Assembly (NCBI GenBank): GCA_024405075.1
Contig: JAKSPG010000055.1
Span: 1-7,915, forward strand
DNA length: 7,915 nucleotides
Direction: 5' to 3'
Source of the DNA: Elusimicrobiaceae bacterium
GTDB taxonomy: Bacteria > Elusimicrobiota > Elusimicrobia > Elusimicrobiales > Elusimicrobiaceae
Part shown: one piece after another, positions 1-6,273 of the stretch
Position numbering within the stretch: the first letter of the stretch is position 1
Layout of the letters: the number at the start of each line of letters is the position of its first letter
Translations under genes and position numbers: made by a program
Notes under the pieces: model-generated
What the model was told of the DNA's origin: nothing
Database searches by the model: none
Seen by the model: the letters and a program-made list of their open reading frames with translations, nothing else

Positions 1-2
1 GC

Positions 3-1283
3 AAAGCGCGCGACTTAACACGGCGCAAAGGAGCGTTTGAAGGGGGGGGACTGCCCGGTAAACTGGCCGATTGCCAAGAACGCGACAGCGCCAAGTGCGA
101 ACTCTTCCTCGTGGAAGGGGACTCCGCCGGTGGTTCAGCTAAACAAGGGCGCGACCGTGTTTTCCAGGCGATTTTGCCGCTTCGCGGTAAAATTTTGAAC
201 GTGGAAAAAGCACCGCTCGTTAAAATTCTCTCCAGCGATACCGTGCGCGATTTGATTTCCGCCGTCGGTACCGGGGTAGGCGAAGGCGAGGGGGGATTTG
301 ATATCTCCAAGCTGCGCTATAACAAAATTATTTTAATGGCCGATGCCGACGTGGACGGACAGCACATCTCTACCCTGCTTTTGACGTTCTTCTACCGCCA
401 GCTAAAGCCGCTTATTGATGCGGGCCACATCTATTTAGCCCAGCCGCCGCTCTATAAGGTCAAAAAGGGGAAGGTGGAACAATACCTGCAGACCGAAGAA
501 CAAATGCAACAATGGTTGATGAAAGAAGGGCTGGCATCCGTTACCGTTACCAACATGGTCAAAAACGAAGAACTGGCCGGTGCGGCGTTGCGTGATTTAT
601 TAAAAATCTTGCGCGACGTGGAAGATATGCTGGCTAAACTGGAAATTAAAAACATTACGCTTAACGACTTTATGGCCTTTTTGGCTGAAGGGCGCGTGCC
701 GCTTTACCGCATCCCACTGTTAAGCGGTGGTTTCCGCTATTTCTATACGGAACAAGAATACCGCGATTACGAAAACCAGTACGTGCAGGAAAAGCGCGAA
801 GAATTAGCCGCCGACGGTGTAGATGTTGCTACGTTGACGGATGAATCGCTCGTACCGGAACACCAGAGCTTGTTTGAGTTTGGCAAACTCTTGGCGTGCG
901 AAAAGAAACTGGAAACGTATTCGTTTAAGTTTGCGCAGTATCCCCTTATTGAAAGCGAAAAAGACCGTGTAAACCCGCTTTTTAAAGTAAATAACGGCAA
1001 AACAGACGTGTTGGTCTACAGCTTGGCAGAGTTGCTGCGGGCGGTGAAGGAAGCCGCTTCCGCGGGGGCCTCTATCCAACGTTACAAAGGGTTAGGGGAA
1101 ATGAACCCCGAACAGCTGTGGGAAACCACTATGGATCCGGCCAAACGCAAACTGATTCAGGTTAAAATTAACGACGCCGCCGATACGGAACAGGCGTTTA
1201 CCATGCTGATGGGCGATCGGGTAGAGCCGCGGCGCGACTTTATCCAAACCCACGCTTTGGAAGTAAAGAACTTGGACATTTAA
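3..1283 (+). CDS. gyrB: DNA gyrase subunit B, C-terminal part (5' end outside window)
   Basis: This is the ATPase subunit of DNA gyrase, which with GyrA introduces negative supercoils in the cytoplasm. The frame is open from position 3 and the visible 426 residues begin in the middle of the protein, so the GHKL ATPase domain is missing only because of the window edge. The TOPRIM domain is clear: EGDSAGG (catalytic Glu at visible residue 38) and MADADVDGQHI (Mg-binding Asp at 114, 116, 118), followed by TLLLTFFYRQ. The C-terminal YKGLGEMNPEQLWETTMDP and MGDRVEPRRDFI motifs are intact. About 200 residues (roughly 474-1070) separate YKVKKGK from the YKGLGEMN motif. This matches the long insert of E. 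coli-type GyrB and not the short Bacillus-type arrangement. The QLWETTMDP-type ending favours GyrB over ParE, and adjacency to gyrA supports it. Confidence 0.97.
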   Translation, partial: KARDLTRRKGAFEGGGLPGKLADCQERDSAKCELFLVEGDSAGGSAKQGRDRVFQAILPLRGKILNVEKAPLVKILSSDTVRDLISAVGTGVGEGEGGFDISKLRYNKIILMADADVDGQHISTLLLTFFYRQLKPLIDAGHIYLAQPPLYKVKKGKVEQYLQTEEQMQQWLMKEGLASVTVTNMVKNEELAGAALRDLLKILRDVEDMLAKLEIKNITLNDFMAFLAEGRVPLYRIPLLSGGFRYFYTEQEYRDYENQYVQEKREELAADGVDVATLTDESLVPEHQSLFEFGKLLACEKKLETYSFKFAQYPLIESEKDRVNPLFKVNNGKTDVLVYSLAELLRAVKEAASAGASIQRYKGLGEMNPEQLWETTMDPAKRKLIQVKINDAADTEQAFTMLMGDRVEPRRDFIQTHALEVKNLDI

Positions 1284-1290
1284 CCCACGC

Positions 1291-1314
1291 CGCCGCGGTA
1301 TTTCGGCCGCGGCG
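1291..1314 (+). other. GC-rich hairpin in the gyrB-gyrA gap
   Basis: CGCCGCGG at 1291-1298 pairs perfectly with CCGCGGCG at 1307-1314 around an 8-nt loop. A weaker extension pairs CCCACGC-like sequence near 1284 with the GCGCGGG side, with a bulge. Five T follow at 1323-1327, four or more bases after the longest possible stem, so this is at best a leaky terminator or attenuator between gyrB and gyrA. It might instead be an mRNA-processing or stability hairpin. The stem is directly visible; the role is inferred. Confidence 0.4.
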
Positions 1315-1334
1315 CGGGACGATTTTTCCGTAAC

Positions 1335-1339
1335 AGGAG
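1335..1339 (+). promoter_or_regulatory. Ribosome binding site that decides the gyrA start
   Basis: AGGAG lies 9 nt before ATG at 1349 but only 3 nt before the in-frame TTG at 1343. The ATG is therefore the likely start, and the two extra codons of the longer open frame are not used. Confidence 0.8.
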
Positions 1340-1348
1340 CTTTTGAAC

Positions 1349-3871
1349 ATGAGTGAAGAAAATACCAACCAGCCGGCCACGCAAAATGTGAATGTAAACG
1401 TGGATCTATTCGGCGATATTCAACAACGCGATATTGCGAACGAAATGCGTTCGTATTACATTGATTACGCCATGAGCGTAATTGTCGGCCGCGCCTTGCC
1501 CGATGTGCGCGACGGCTTAAAACCGGTACACCGCCGGGTGCTCTATTCCATGAACGAAATGGGGCTTAAATACAACAAGGCCTACAAAAAATCCGCCCGC
1601 GTAGTTGGGGACGTGCTCGGTAAGTACCACCCGCACGGCGACACCGCCGTCTACGATACGCTGGTGCGTATGGTGCAGGATTTTTCGCTTCGCAAACCGC
1701 TTATTGACGGGCAGGGTAACTTCGGCTCCATTGACGGGGATTCTGCCGCCGCCATGCGTTATACCGAGTGCCGCTTGCAAAAAATTTCCGAAGAAATGCT
1801 GGGCGATTTGGATAAAGACACCGTCAAAATGATTCCCAACTACGACGGCTCTTTGTTAGAGCCTTCCGTCTTGCCGGCCAAATTGCCGGCTTTGCTCGTT
1901 AACGGTTCGGCGGGTATTGCCGTAGGTATGGCCACCAACATTCCCACCCACAACCTGGGCGAAGTATGCGACGGCATTATTGCCTACATCAAAAACCCCG
2001 AAATTACCGTCAAAGAGATGATGAAAATCATCAAAGGGCCCGATTTCCCAACCGGTGCCATTATCCGCGGAACCAAAGGCATTTACGAATATTTTGAAAC
2101 GGGTCACGGCAGCGTAAAAGTGCAAGCCACGACGGAAATTGAAGAACGCAAAAACGGCCGTCAAGCCATTATTGTTACTGCTATTCCGTACCAAGTCAAC
2201 AAAACGTCACTGATTGAAAGCATTGTGGCCCTGGTGCGCGATAAAAAAGTAACGGATATTTCCGATATTCGCGACGAGTCGGACCGCCGCGGCATGCGTT
2301 TGGTCATTGAAGTCAAACGCGACGGAAACGCGCAAGTCGTGCTTAACCACCTTTTCAAACATACGCAGTTGCAAACGTCCTTCCCGGTCAACATGTTGGC
2401 CATTGTGGACGGACGCCCGCGGGTGTTATCCATCAAAGAAGTGATGAAAGCGTACGTTAAACACCGCCGCGAAATTATCACCAACCGCACAAAATTTGAC
2501 TTAAACAAAGCGCAAAAACGCGAACATATTTTGAACGGGTTACTCATAGCCATTGCGAATATGGACGAAGTGGTTGCCATTATCCGCAAAGCCAAAGACC
2601 CGACGGAAGCCAAATTTACGCTCATGAAACGCTTTACGCTGACCGAAGTGCAAGCGCAGGCCATTTTGGATATGCGCCTACACCAGCTTACGCAACTGTC
2701 CGCGTTGGCGATTGAAAACGAGCGCAAAGATTTACTCAAACTGATTGAGGAATTAAAAGATATCCTGGGCAATCCGCAACGGATTTTGGATATTATTGTG
2801 GAAGAACTCACAGACCTCAAAAAGAACTATGGCGACCCGCGCCGCACCCAAATCGGCCCGGATATGACGGACTTCTCCATGGAAGACTTAATTGAAAAAG
2901 AAGAAGTTGTCATCACCATTTCTAATGACGGTTATGCTAAACGCATCCCGCTTTCCACCTACAAGAGCCAAAACCGCGGCGGTAAGGGCATTATCGGCAG
3001 CAAGACCAAAGAGGAAGACTTTATGGAGCACCTCTTCATCACGTCCTCGCATGCGACGGTGCTGATGTTCACAAGCCGCGGGCGTGTGTTTGCCTTGCGG
3101 GCGTTTGAAATCCCCGAAGGCAACCGCATGTCCAAAGGTAAAGCGTTGGTGAACTTGTTGCAAATTACCGGGGAAGAAAAAGTAACCTCCGCTATTACCA
3201 TTGAGGACTTTGACCCCAAACATTGCGAAAACACGTATCTTACCATGTGCACCCGGTTGGGTAGCATTAAACGCGTGGAACTCAGCGAGTTCGCCAATAT
3301 CCGCCGCACGGGCATTATTGCTATCGGTTTGGATGAAGGCGACGTGCTGGTCAGCGTACAGACGACACATGGTAAATCGGATATTTTAGTAGCCACGAAA
3401 AACGGTAAATCCATTCGCTTTGACGAAAACCAAGTCCGCGCCATGGGCCGCCCGGCCCGCGGCGTGCGCGCCATTAACTTGGGAACGGATGACGTAGTCG
3501 TCGGTATGGAACAAGCCCCCAACGACGGCGGCTTACAGCCGGATGTGCTCTCTGTGTGCGAAAACGGCTTCGGCAAACGCACGGAATTTAGCGAATACAA
3601 ACGCCAAAACCGAGGCGGCATGGGTGTTATTACGATTAAAACCTCCGCGCGCAACGGCTCGGTCGTCGGTATCAAGTTGGTTGATGAAACGAAAGACTTG
3701 ATGATCGTAACCGAAAAAGGCATGACAATTCGCGTACGCTGTGCGGACATTCGCTCCGTCGGGCGCAACGCGCAAGGCGTTACGCTGGCGAAGATGGAGC
3801 CGGGCGACAAAATCGCACGTATCGCTCCTGTCGTTAAAGACGAAGAGGAGAGCGAGGAACCCGCGCAGTAA
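1349..3871 (+). CDS. gyrA: DNA gyrase subunit A
   Basis: This is the breakage-reunion subunit of DNA gyrase, 840 residues from ATG 1349 and full length for the family. The N-terminal winged-helix/tower region carries the quinolone-resistance-determining segment, with HPHGDTAVYD at about residues 94-103. The position equivalent to E. coli Ser83 is Thr99 and the Asp87 equivalent is Asp103. The catalytic tyrosine is Tyr138 in AAMRYTE. A coiled-coil and dimer gate follow (about 360-490). The C-terminal beta-pinwheel starts near residue 515. Its GyrA box, which distinguishes gyrase from topoisomerase IV ParC, reads QNRGGKG (541-547) instead of the E. coli form QRRGGKG, and a second similar string, QNRGGMG, occurs at 753-759. 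The tail is acidic (DEEESEEP). The gene lies 65 nt downstream of gyrB in the same direction, probably co-transcribed. A minus-strand pilin gene converges on its 3' end. Confidence 0.98.
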   Translation: MSEENTNQPATQNVNVNVDLFGDIQQRDIANEMRSYYIDYAMSVIVGRALPDVRDGLKPVHRRVLYSMNEMGLKYNKAYKKSARVVGDVLGKYHPHGDTAVYDTLVRMVQDFSLRKPLIDGQGNFGSIDGDSAAAMRYTECRLQKISEEMLGDLDKDTVKMIPNYDGSLLEPSVLPAKLPALLVNGSAGIAVGMATNIPTHNLGEVCDGIIAYIKNPEITVKEMMKIIKGPDFPTGAIIRGTKGIYEYFETGHGSVKVQATTEIEERKNGRQAIIVTAIPYQVNKTSLIESIVALVRDKKVTDISDIRDESDRRGMRLVIEVKRDGNAQVVLNHLFKHTQLQTSFPVNMLAIVDGRPRVLSIKEVMKAYVKHRREIITNRTKFDLNKAQKREHILNGLLIAIANMDEVVAIIRKAKDPTEAKFTLMKRFTLTEVQAQAILDMRLHQLTQLSALAIENERKDLLKLIEELKDILGNPQRILDIIVEELTDLKKNYGDPRRTQIGPDMTDFSMEDLIEKEEVVITISNDGYAKRIPLSTYKSQNRGGKGIIGSKTKEEDFMEHLFITSSHATVLMFTSRGRVFALRAFEIPEGNRMSKGKALVNLLQITGEEKVTSAITIEDFDPKHCENTYLTMCTRLGSIKRVELSEFANIRRTGIIAIGLDEGDVLVSVQTTHGKSDILVATKNGKSIRFDENQVRAMGRPARGVRAINLGTDDVVVGMEQAPNDGGLQPDVLSVCENGFGKRTEFSEYKRQNRGGMGVITIKTSARNGSVVGIKLVDETKDLMIVTEKGMTIRVRCADIRSVGRNAQGVTLAKMEPGDKIARIAPVVKDEEESEEPAQ

Positions 3872-3936
3872 CAACTGTTCGTAACTTCTATAAACAGGCA
3901 CAAGGGCACAACAAATCGTTGTGCCCTTGTGTCGTG
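3869..3936. repeat. Intergenic hairpin repeat, copy A
   Basis: One of two closely similar 68-bp elements in this window; about 60 of 68 positions match copy B at 6154-6221. Order of parts: TAACAACTG (its TAA is the gyrA stop codon), the box TTCGTAACTTCTATAA (3878-3893), a 5-nt spacer, then a perfect 14-bp stem, CACAAGGGCACAAC (3899-3912) with GTTGTGCCCTTGTG (3918-3931), around a 5-nt loop. No U-tract follows the main stem on either strand, so it is not a textbook terminator. It sits in the convergent gap between gyrA and a pilin gene. It may be a REP-like element, a bidirectional 3'-end stabiliser, or a remnant of a mobile cassette. Confidence 0.85.
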
Positions 3937-3954
3937 TTCGCACGATATAATTTT
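3932..3954 (+). terminator. Possible weak terminator after gyrA
   Basis: TCGTG (3932-3936) pairs with CACGA (3941-3945) around a TTCG tetraloop, followed by TATAATTTT. It directly abuts the 14-bp stem of repeat copy A. The stem is short and the T-tract begins 5 nt after it, so the two hairpins together may end gyrA transcription, but this is uncertain. Confidence 0.35.
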
Positions 3955-3976
3955 CTAAAACCTGCATTAAATCCAA

Positions 3977-4456
3977 TTATTGAATTAAATGACGGATATA
4001 GGAATTGCTAGTAGATAATTCCGGTCCAAGAGATTTACATACGCTCGTCGCTTGTGAATGCCCGATTTTTGCCCAACAATAAAGCTGTTGGAAATGAGAA
4101 ACTTGACTATCCTGACCGTAGTAATAGTTGATACCTAAATCTTGAGTATCGGTACGATAGGCCTCTATTTTTTTGGCAGCGGTATTTGTCCATACATCTT
4201 GTCCCATTACGCATGTCCATCCCGTGGGGCAAATAAAGTCTACGGCGAGCTCATCTATGGAGTTGGCATATGTACCGTTGGCTAGGTAATAAATTTGTTG
4301 TGCTTGTGCCACCGCCCGAATTAGCGGAATAACTTGTGAAATACGAGACTTTAACACTGCCTTTTGATATTGCGGCAAGGCCACCGCCGCAAGGATACCG
4401 ATAATTAAAACCACTACTAATAGTTCAATAAGGGTAAATGCTTGTTTGTTTTTCAT
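3977..4456 (-). CDS. Type IV pilin-like protein (PilE/type II pseudopilin family), first copy
   Basis: A 159-residue prepilin, probably exported and assembled at the inner membrane into a type IV pilus or pseudopilus. The start at 4456 is chosen because AGGAG (plus coordinates 4465-4469) lies 8 nt upstream and the leader is then a normal 6 residues, MKNKQA. The frame stays open to 4618, but the extension has no ribosome site and would spoil the leader. Cleavage would be A6|F7, giving mature FTLIELL with Glu5 and the hydrophobic helix LLVVVLIIGILAAVALPQYQ. The -1 residue is Ala where most prepilins have Gly. The globular domain has Cys at 76, 82, 127 and 140, consistent with disulfides, and the IYYLANGTYANSIDELAVD segment typical of this pilin group. 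The gene stands alone and converges on gyrA. Its base composition looks more AT-rich than its neighbours. Major versus minor pilin cannot be told. Confidence 0.92.
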   Translation of the reverse strand: MKNKQAFTLIELLVVVLIIGILAAVALPQYQKAVLKSRISQVIPLIRAVAQAQQIYYLANGTYANSIDELAVDFICPTGWTCVMGQDVWTNTAAKKIEAYRTDTQDLGINYYYGQDSQVSHFQQLYCWAKIGHSQATSVCKSLGPELSTSNSYIRHLIQ

Positions 4457-4463
4457 AAAAAAA
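4457..4463 (-). promoter_or_regulatory. T7 tract between Shine-Dalgarno and pilin start
   Basis: On the coding strand the ribosome site AGGAG is followed by A, seven T, then ATG. The spacing is 8 nt, close to optimal. A change in tract length would alter this spacing and possibly translation. The tract is visible; variability is conjecture. Confidence 0.4.
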
Positions 4464-4502
4464 TCTCCTGTTTGGTTGTAAGGCCAAATTTTGCCTACCC
4501 AC

Positions 4503-4530
4503 ATTATCGTTTTTTTTTTTTTTATTTCAA
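4503..4530 (-). promoter_or_regulatory. Pilin promoter with A14 spacer, candidate phase-variable
   Basis: On the minus strand, -35 TTGAAA (plus 4525-4530) and -10 GATAAT (plus 4503-4508) are 16 nt apart. They match the consensus at 5 of 6 and 5 of 6 positions. The expected transcript start is near 4496, giving a leader of about 40 nt before ATG 4456. The spacer is T, fourteen A, C. Any slippage of the run changes the -35/-10 distance directly, as in known phase-variable promoters with homopolymer spacers such as Neisseria porA. Promoter location is inferred from consensus match and position only. Confidence 0.6.
4510..4523. repeat. Homopolymer run of 14 T (14 A on the pilin coding strand)
   Basis: By far the longest homopolymer in the window, placed within the promoter spacer of the first pilin gene. 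Such runs are hot spots for slipped-strand mispairing, and also for sequencing error, so its exact length should be treated with caution. Confidence 0.95.
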
Positions 4531-4568
4531 GCAAAATTTGCCGCTGTGGCGGGATTTGGAGGTGTTTT

Positions 4569-4587
4569 GCCGCGCCAAAACCGCGGC
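4569..4587. other. Short GC-rich hairpin in the pilin-amylase divergent gap
   Basis: GCCGCG (4569-4574) pairs with CGCGGC (4582-4587) around a 7-nt loop. The surrounding 4541-4615 is GC-rich, in contrast to the AT-rich promoter regions on either side, and contains no recognisable gene. No T-tract follows on plus, and no role can be assigned. Confidence 0.3.
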
Positions 4588-4654
4588 GGGGAAGCAGCCA
4601 TAGCGGTGCGGGCTTCAAAATTCTTATAATTAAAACATTTGTTTAAGAAAACAG

Positions 4655-4684
4655 TTTACAACCCGGGTGCGAAATTGCTATAAA
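4655..4684 (+). promoter_or_regulatory. Possible promoter of the amylase-family gene
   Basis: TTTACA (4655-4660) matches the -35 consensus at 5 of 6 positions. After 18 nt comes TATAAA (4679-4684), preceded by TG one base upstream (TGCTATAAA), an extended -10. Transcription would start near 4691, leaving only about 11 nt before the ATG with the ribosome site at the very 5' end. TATAAT at 4625-4630 is an alternative -10 but has no good -35. Confidence 0.4.
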
Positions 4685-4701
4685 AATAATAGGGAGATTG
4701 T

Positions 4702-6153
4702 ATGAGGACCAATCCACACATTTTGGAAATCAATACTCGCTCGTGGCTTAAACGTCTGGAAGCGAAACACGGCCGCGCCTTCACCCTGCGCGACATCCCC
4801 GAACAATTTTTAGATACCGTCCAGCAAATGGGCTTTGATGCTATCTGGCTTATGGGCGTATGGCAGGAAAGTGCCGCCGCGCGCGAAATTGCCCAAAACT
4901 CGCCTGAAATTCAAGGCCAAATCCGCTTAATTAAACCCGATTTTAATCCGCAAGATATTGCGGCTTCTCCCTATGCGGTGTATGATTACGTGGTGGATAA
5001 ATCGTTGGGTGGGACGGAAGCTCTACAAGAATTTCGCCGTCGGCTCAAAGAAAGGGGCATCTTGCTACTGCTAGATTTTGTGGGTAACCACATGGCCATT
5101 GATTGCCCGGCTGTTACGTCGGACCCGGACCTATTTATCAACACCGGCACGACGGAACCGCACAGCCACCGCGATTGGTTTTTCAAAACGCCTACAGGTG
5201 TGTACATGGCGCACGGGCGCGACCCGTACTTTGCCCCGTGGACGGACACGGCGCAACTCAACTATTTTAACCCAAAAACGCGCGAATTCATGCTCAACAA
5301 CCTGCGCCGCGTGGCAGAACTTTGCGACGGCGTGCGTTGCGATATGGCAATGCTTTCGCTCAACAAAGTCCACCGTGATACGTGGTGGGAATTTATCGGC
5401 GGGACGCTGCCGAAAGAAGAATTTTGGAGCCAAGCACTGGCCACCATTCGCGAAACATACCCCGAATTTACGTTCATTGCCGAAGTATACTGGGGGTTGG
5501 AGTGGGAAATCCAGGAAATGGGTTTTGATTACACGTACGATAAAGTGCTCTACGACCGCTTGCGTTTTTCCAGCCCACAGGATATCCGCGGCCATTTAGG
5601 GGCGGAACACTTGTATCAAATGCGTTCCATCCGTTTTACTTCCAATCACGATGAGGAAGAATCATTAAAAGCGTTCGGGCGGGAAAAATCACTTGCCGCC
5701 GGCACGATTATTGCCACGTTGCCCGGTGCGCGGTTGCTCCATTTATTTCAACTGTTGGGCCGTCCGGCGCGTATGCCGATTCAATACGTACAAGATTGGT
5801 TTGCCAAGGACGAAGACGTCTTTGCCTATTACCGGAAACTACTTAATATCGTTTCCAACCCGGCTTTCCACGGTGGACAGTGGAGTTTGCGCGATATCAT
5901 GCCGGAAGGCGACGGCTCGTGCCGCAATATTTTGTCTTGGCAGTGGAAGCAGATGAACACCGGCAAGTTAATTGTAATTAACTACAGTGCAAATACGTCC
6001 CGTTGCCGCTTGCCGCTTAAAGGCGTGTGCGGCAACGAAATGACGGAAGAATTTTCCGGCGAAAAAGTTGCGCTAACTCCCGAGATAAAATCGCAAGGCA
6101 TTGCGCTTGAACTAAAACCTTACGAAAGCAAAATCTTCACGTTTCGGATTTAA
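4702..6153 (+). CDS. Alpha-amylase family glycoside hydrolase (GH13)
   Basis: A 483-residue enzyme of the GH13 (beta/alpha)8-barrel clan, expected to cleave or transfer alpha-glucosidic bonds in starch, glycogen or maltodextrins. All four hallmark regions are present: region I DFVGNH (125-130), region II GVRCD with nucleophile Asp214 and the conserved Arg212, region III FIAEVYW with acid/base Glu261, and region IV FTSNHD with transition-state stabiliser Asp317. A LNYFNP segment near 186-191 is also typical. Residues from about 400 to the end look like a C-terminal beta-sandwich. There is no signal peptide or membrane segment, so a cytoplasmic role in storage glucan or imported oligosaccharide use is more likely than secretion. 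The ATG at 4702 has GGGAG 5 nt upstream. The gene is monocistronic between two minus-strand pilin genes. Exact specificity cannot be read from the sequence. Confidence 0.9.
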   Translation: MRTNPHILEINTRSWLKRLEAKHGRAFTLRDIPEQFLDTVQQMGFDAIWLMGVWQESAAAREIAQNSPEIQGQIRLIKPDFNPQDIAASPYAVYDYVVDKSLGGTEALQEFRRRLKERGILLLLDFVGNHMAIDCPAVTSDPDLFINTGTTEPHSHRDWFFKTPTGVYMAHGRDPYFAPWTDTAQLNYFNPKTREFMLNNLRRVAELCDGVRCDMAMLSLNKVHRDTWWEFIGGTLPKEEFWSQALATIRETYPEFTFIAEVYWGLEWEIQEMGFDYTYDKVLYDRLRFSSPQDIRGHLGAEHLYQMRSIRFTSNHDEEESLKAFGREKSLAAGTIIATLPGARLLHLFQLLGRPARMPIQYVQDWFAKDEDVFAYYRKLLNIVSNPAFHGGQWSLRDIMPEGDGSCRNILSWQWKQMNTGKLIVINYSANTSRCRLPLKGVCGNEMTEEFSGEKVALTPEIKSQGIALELKPYESKIFTFRI

Positions 6154-6221
6154 TAACGACTATTCGTAACTTCTATAATCATGCACAAGGGCACAACCAA
6201 AAGTTGTGCCCTTGTGTCATG
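6154..6221. repeat. Intergenic hairpin repeat, copy B
   Basis: Second copy of the element at 3869-3936. It begins immediately after the amylase stop codon with TAACGACTA, then the identical box TTCGTAACTTCTATAA (6163-6178), a 5-nt spacer and the identical 14-bp stem (6184-6197 with 6203-6216) around a different 5-nt loop. Here the stem extends further: CATG (6180-6183) pairs with CATG (6218-6221) past one bulged T. It lies between the convergent amylase and second pilin genes, the same context as copy A. No U-tract follows. Confidence 0.85.
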
Positions 6222-6273
6222 CACTCGGGGAAATAATTGAAAGAAATCTGCCAAGTTGGATTCAGCAATAAAA

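Larger units (their letters stand above)
4485..4540. repeat. 10-bp inverted repeat flanking the first pilin promoter
   Basis: CAAATTTTGC at 4485-4494 and GCAAAATTTG at 4531-4540 are perfect inverted copies 36 nt apart. The enclosed DNA holds the whole -35/-10 pair and the 14-nt run. It could be a two-site operator, a cruciform-forming dyad, or (less likely at this size) an invertible segment. Confidence 0.6.

Noticed and set aside
3878..3893. loxP- or dif-like recombination site in TTCGTAACTTCTATAA
   Set aside because: It shares short strings with the loxP arm but has no inverted 13-bp partner across an 8-bp core, and does not match dif. The dyad nearby is the 14-bp hairpin, which is separate.
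2959..3909. Long open frame of 316 codons on the minus strand inside gyrA
   Set aside because: It lies wholly antisense to gyrA, is rich in Ser, Arg and Pro as expected for a mirror frame, and has no ribosome site or family motif. Its first codons run through repeat copy A.
3897..3933. Canonical Rho-independent terminators at both repeat copies
   Set aside because: The 14-bp stems are strong, but neither strand has a run of T immediately after the stem, so I call them repeats with a possible termination role only.
4485..4540. fimS-style invertible promoter
   Set aside because: The enclosed 36 nt is far shorter than known invertible elements and no recombinase gene is visible in the window. 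Kept only as a dyad.
4457..4618. N-terminal extension of the first pilin to 4618
   Set aside because: The extra 54 residues include translation of the A14 run (KKKK) and the promoter. They have no ribosome site, and a prepilin leader should be short.
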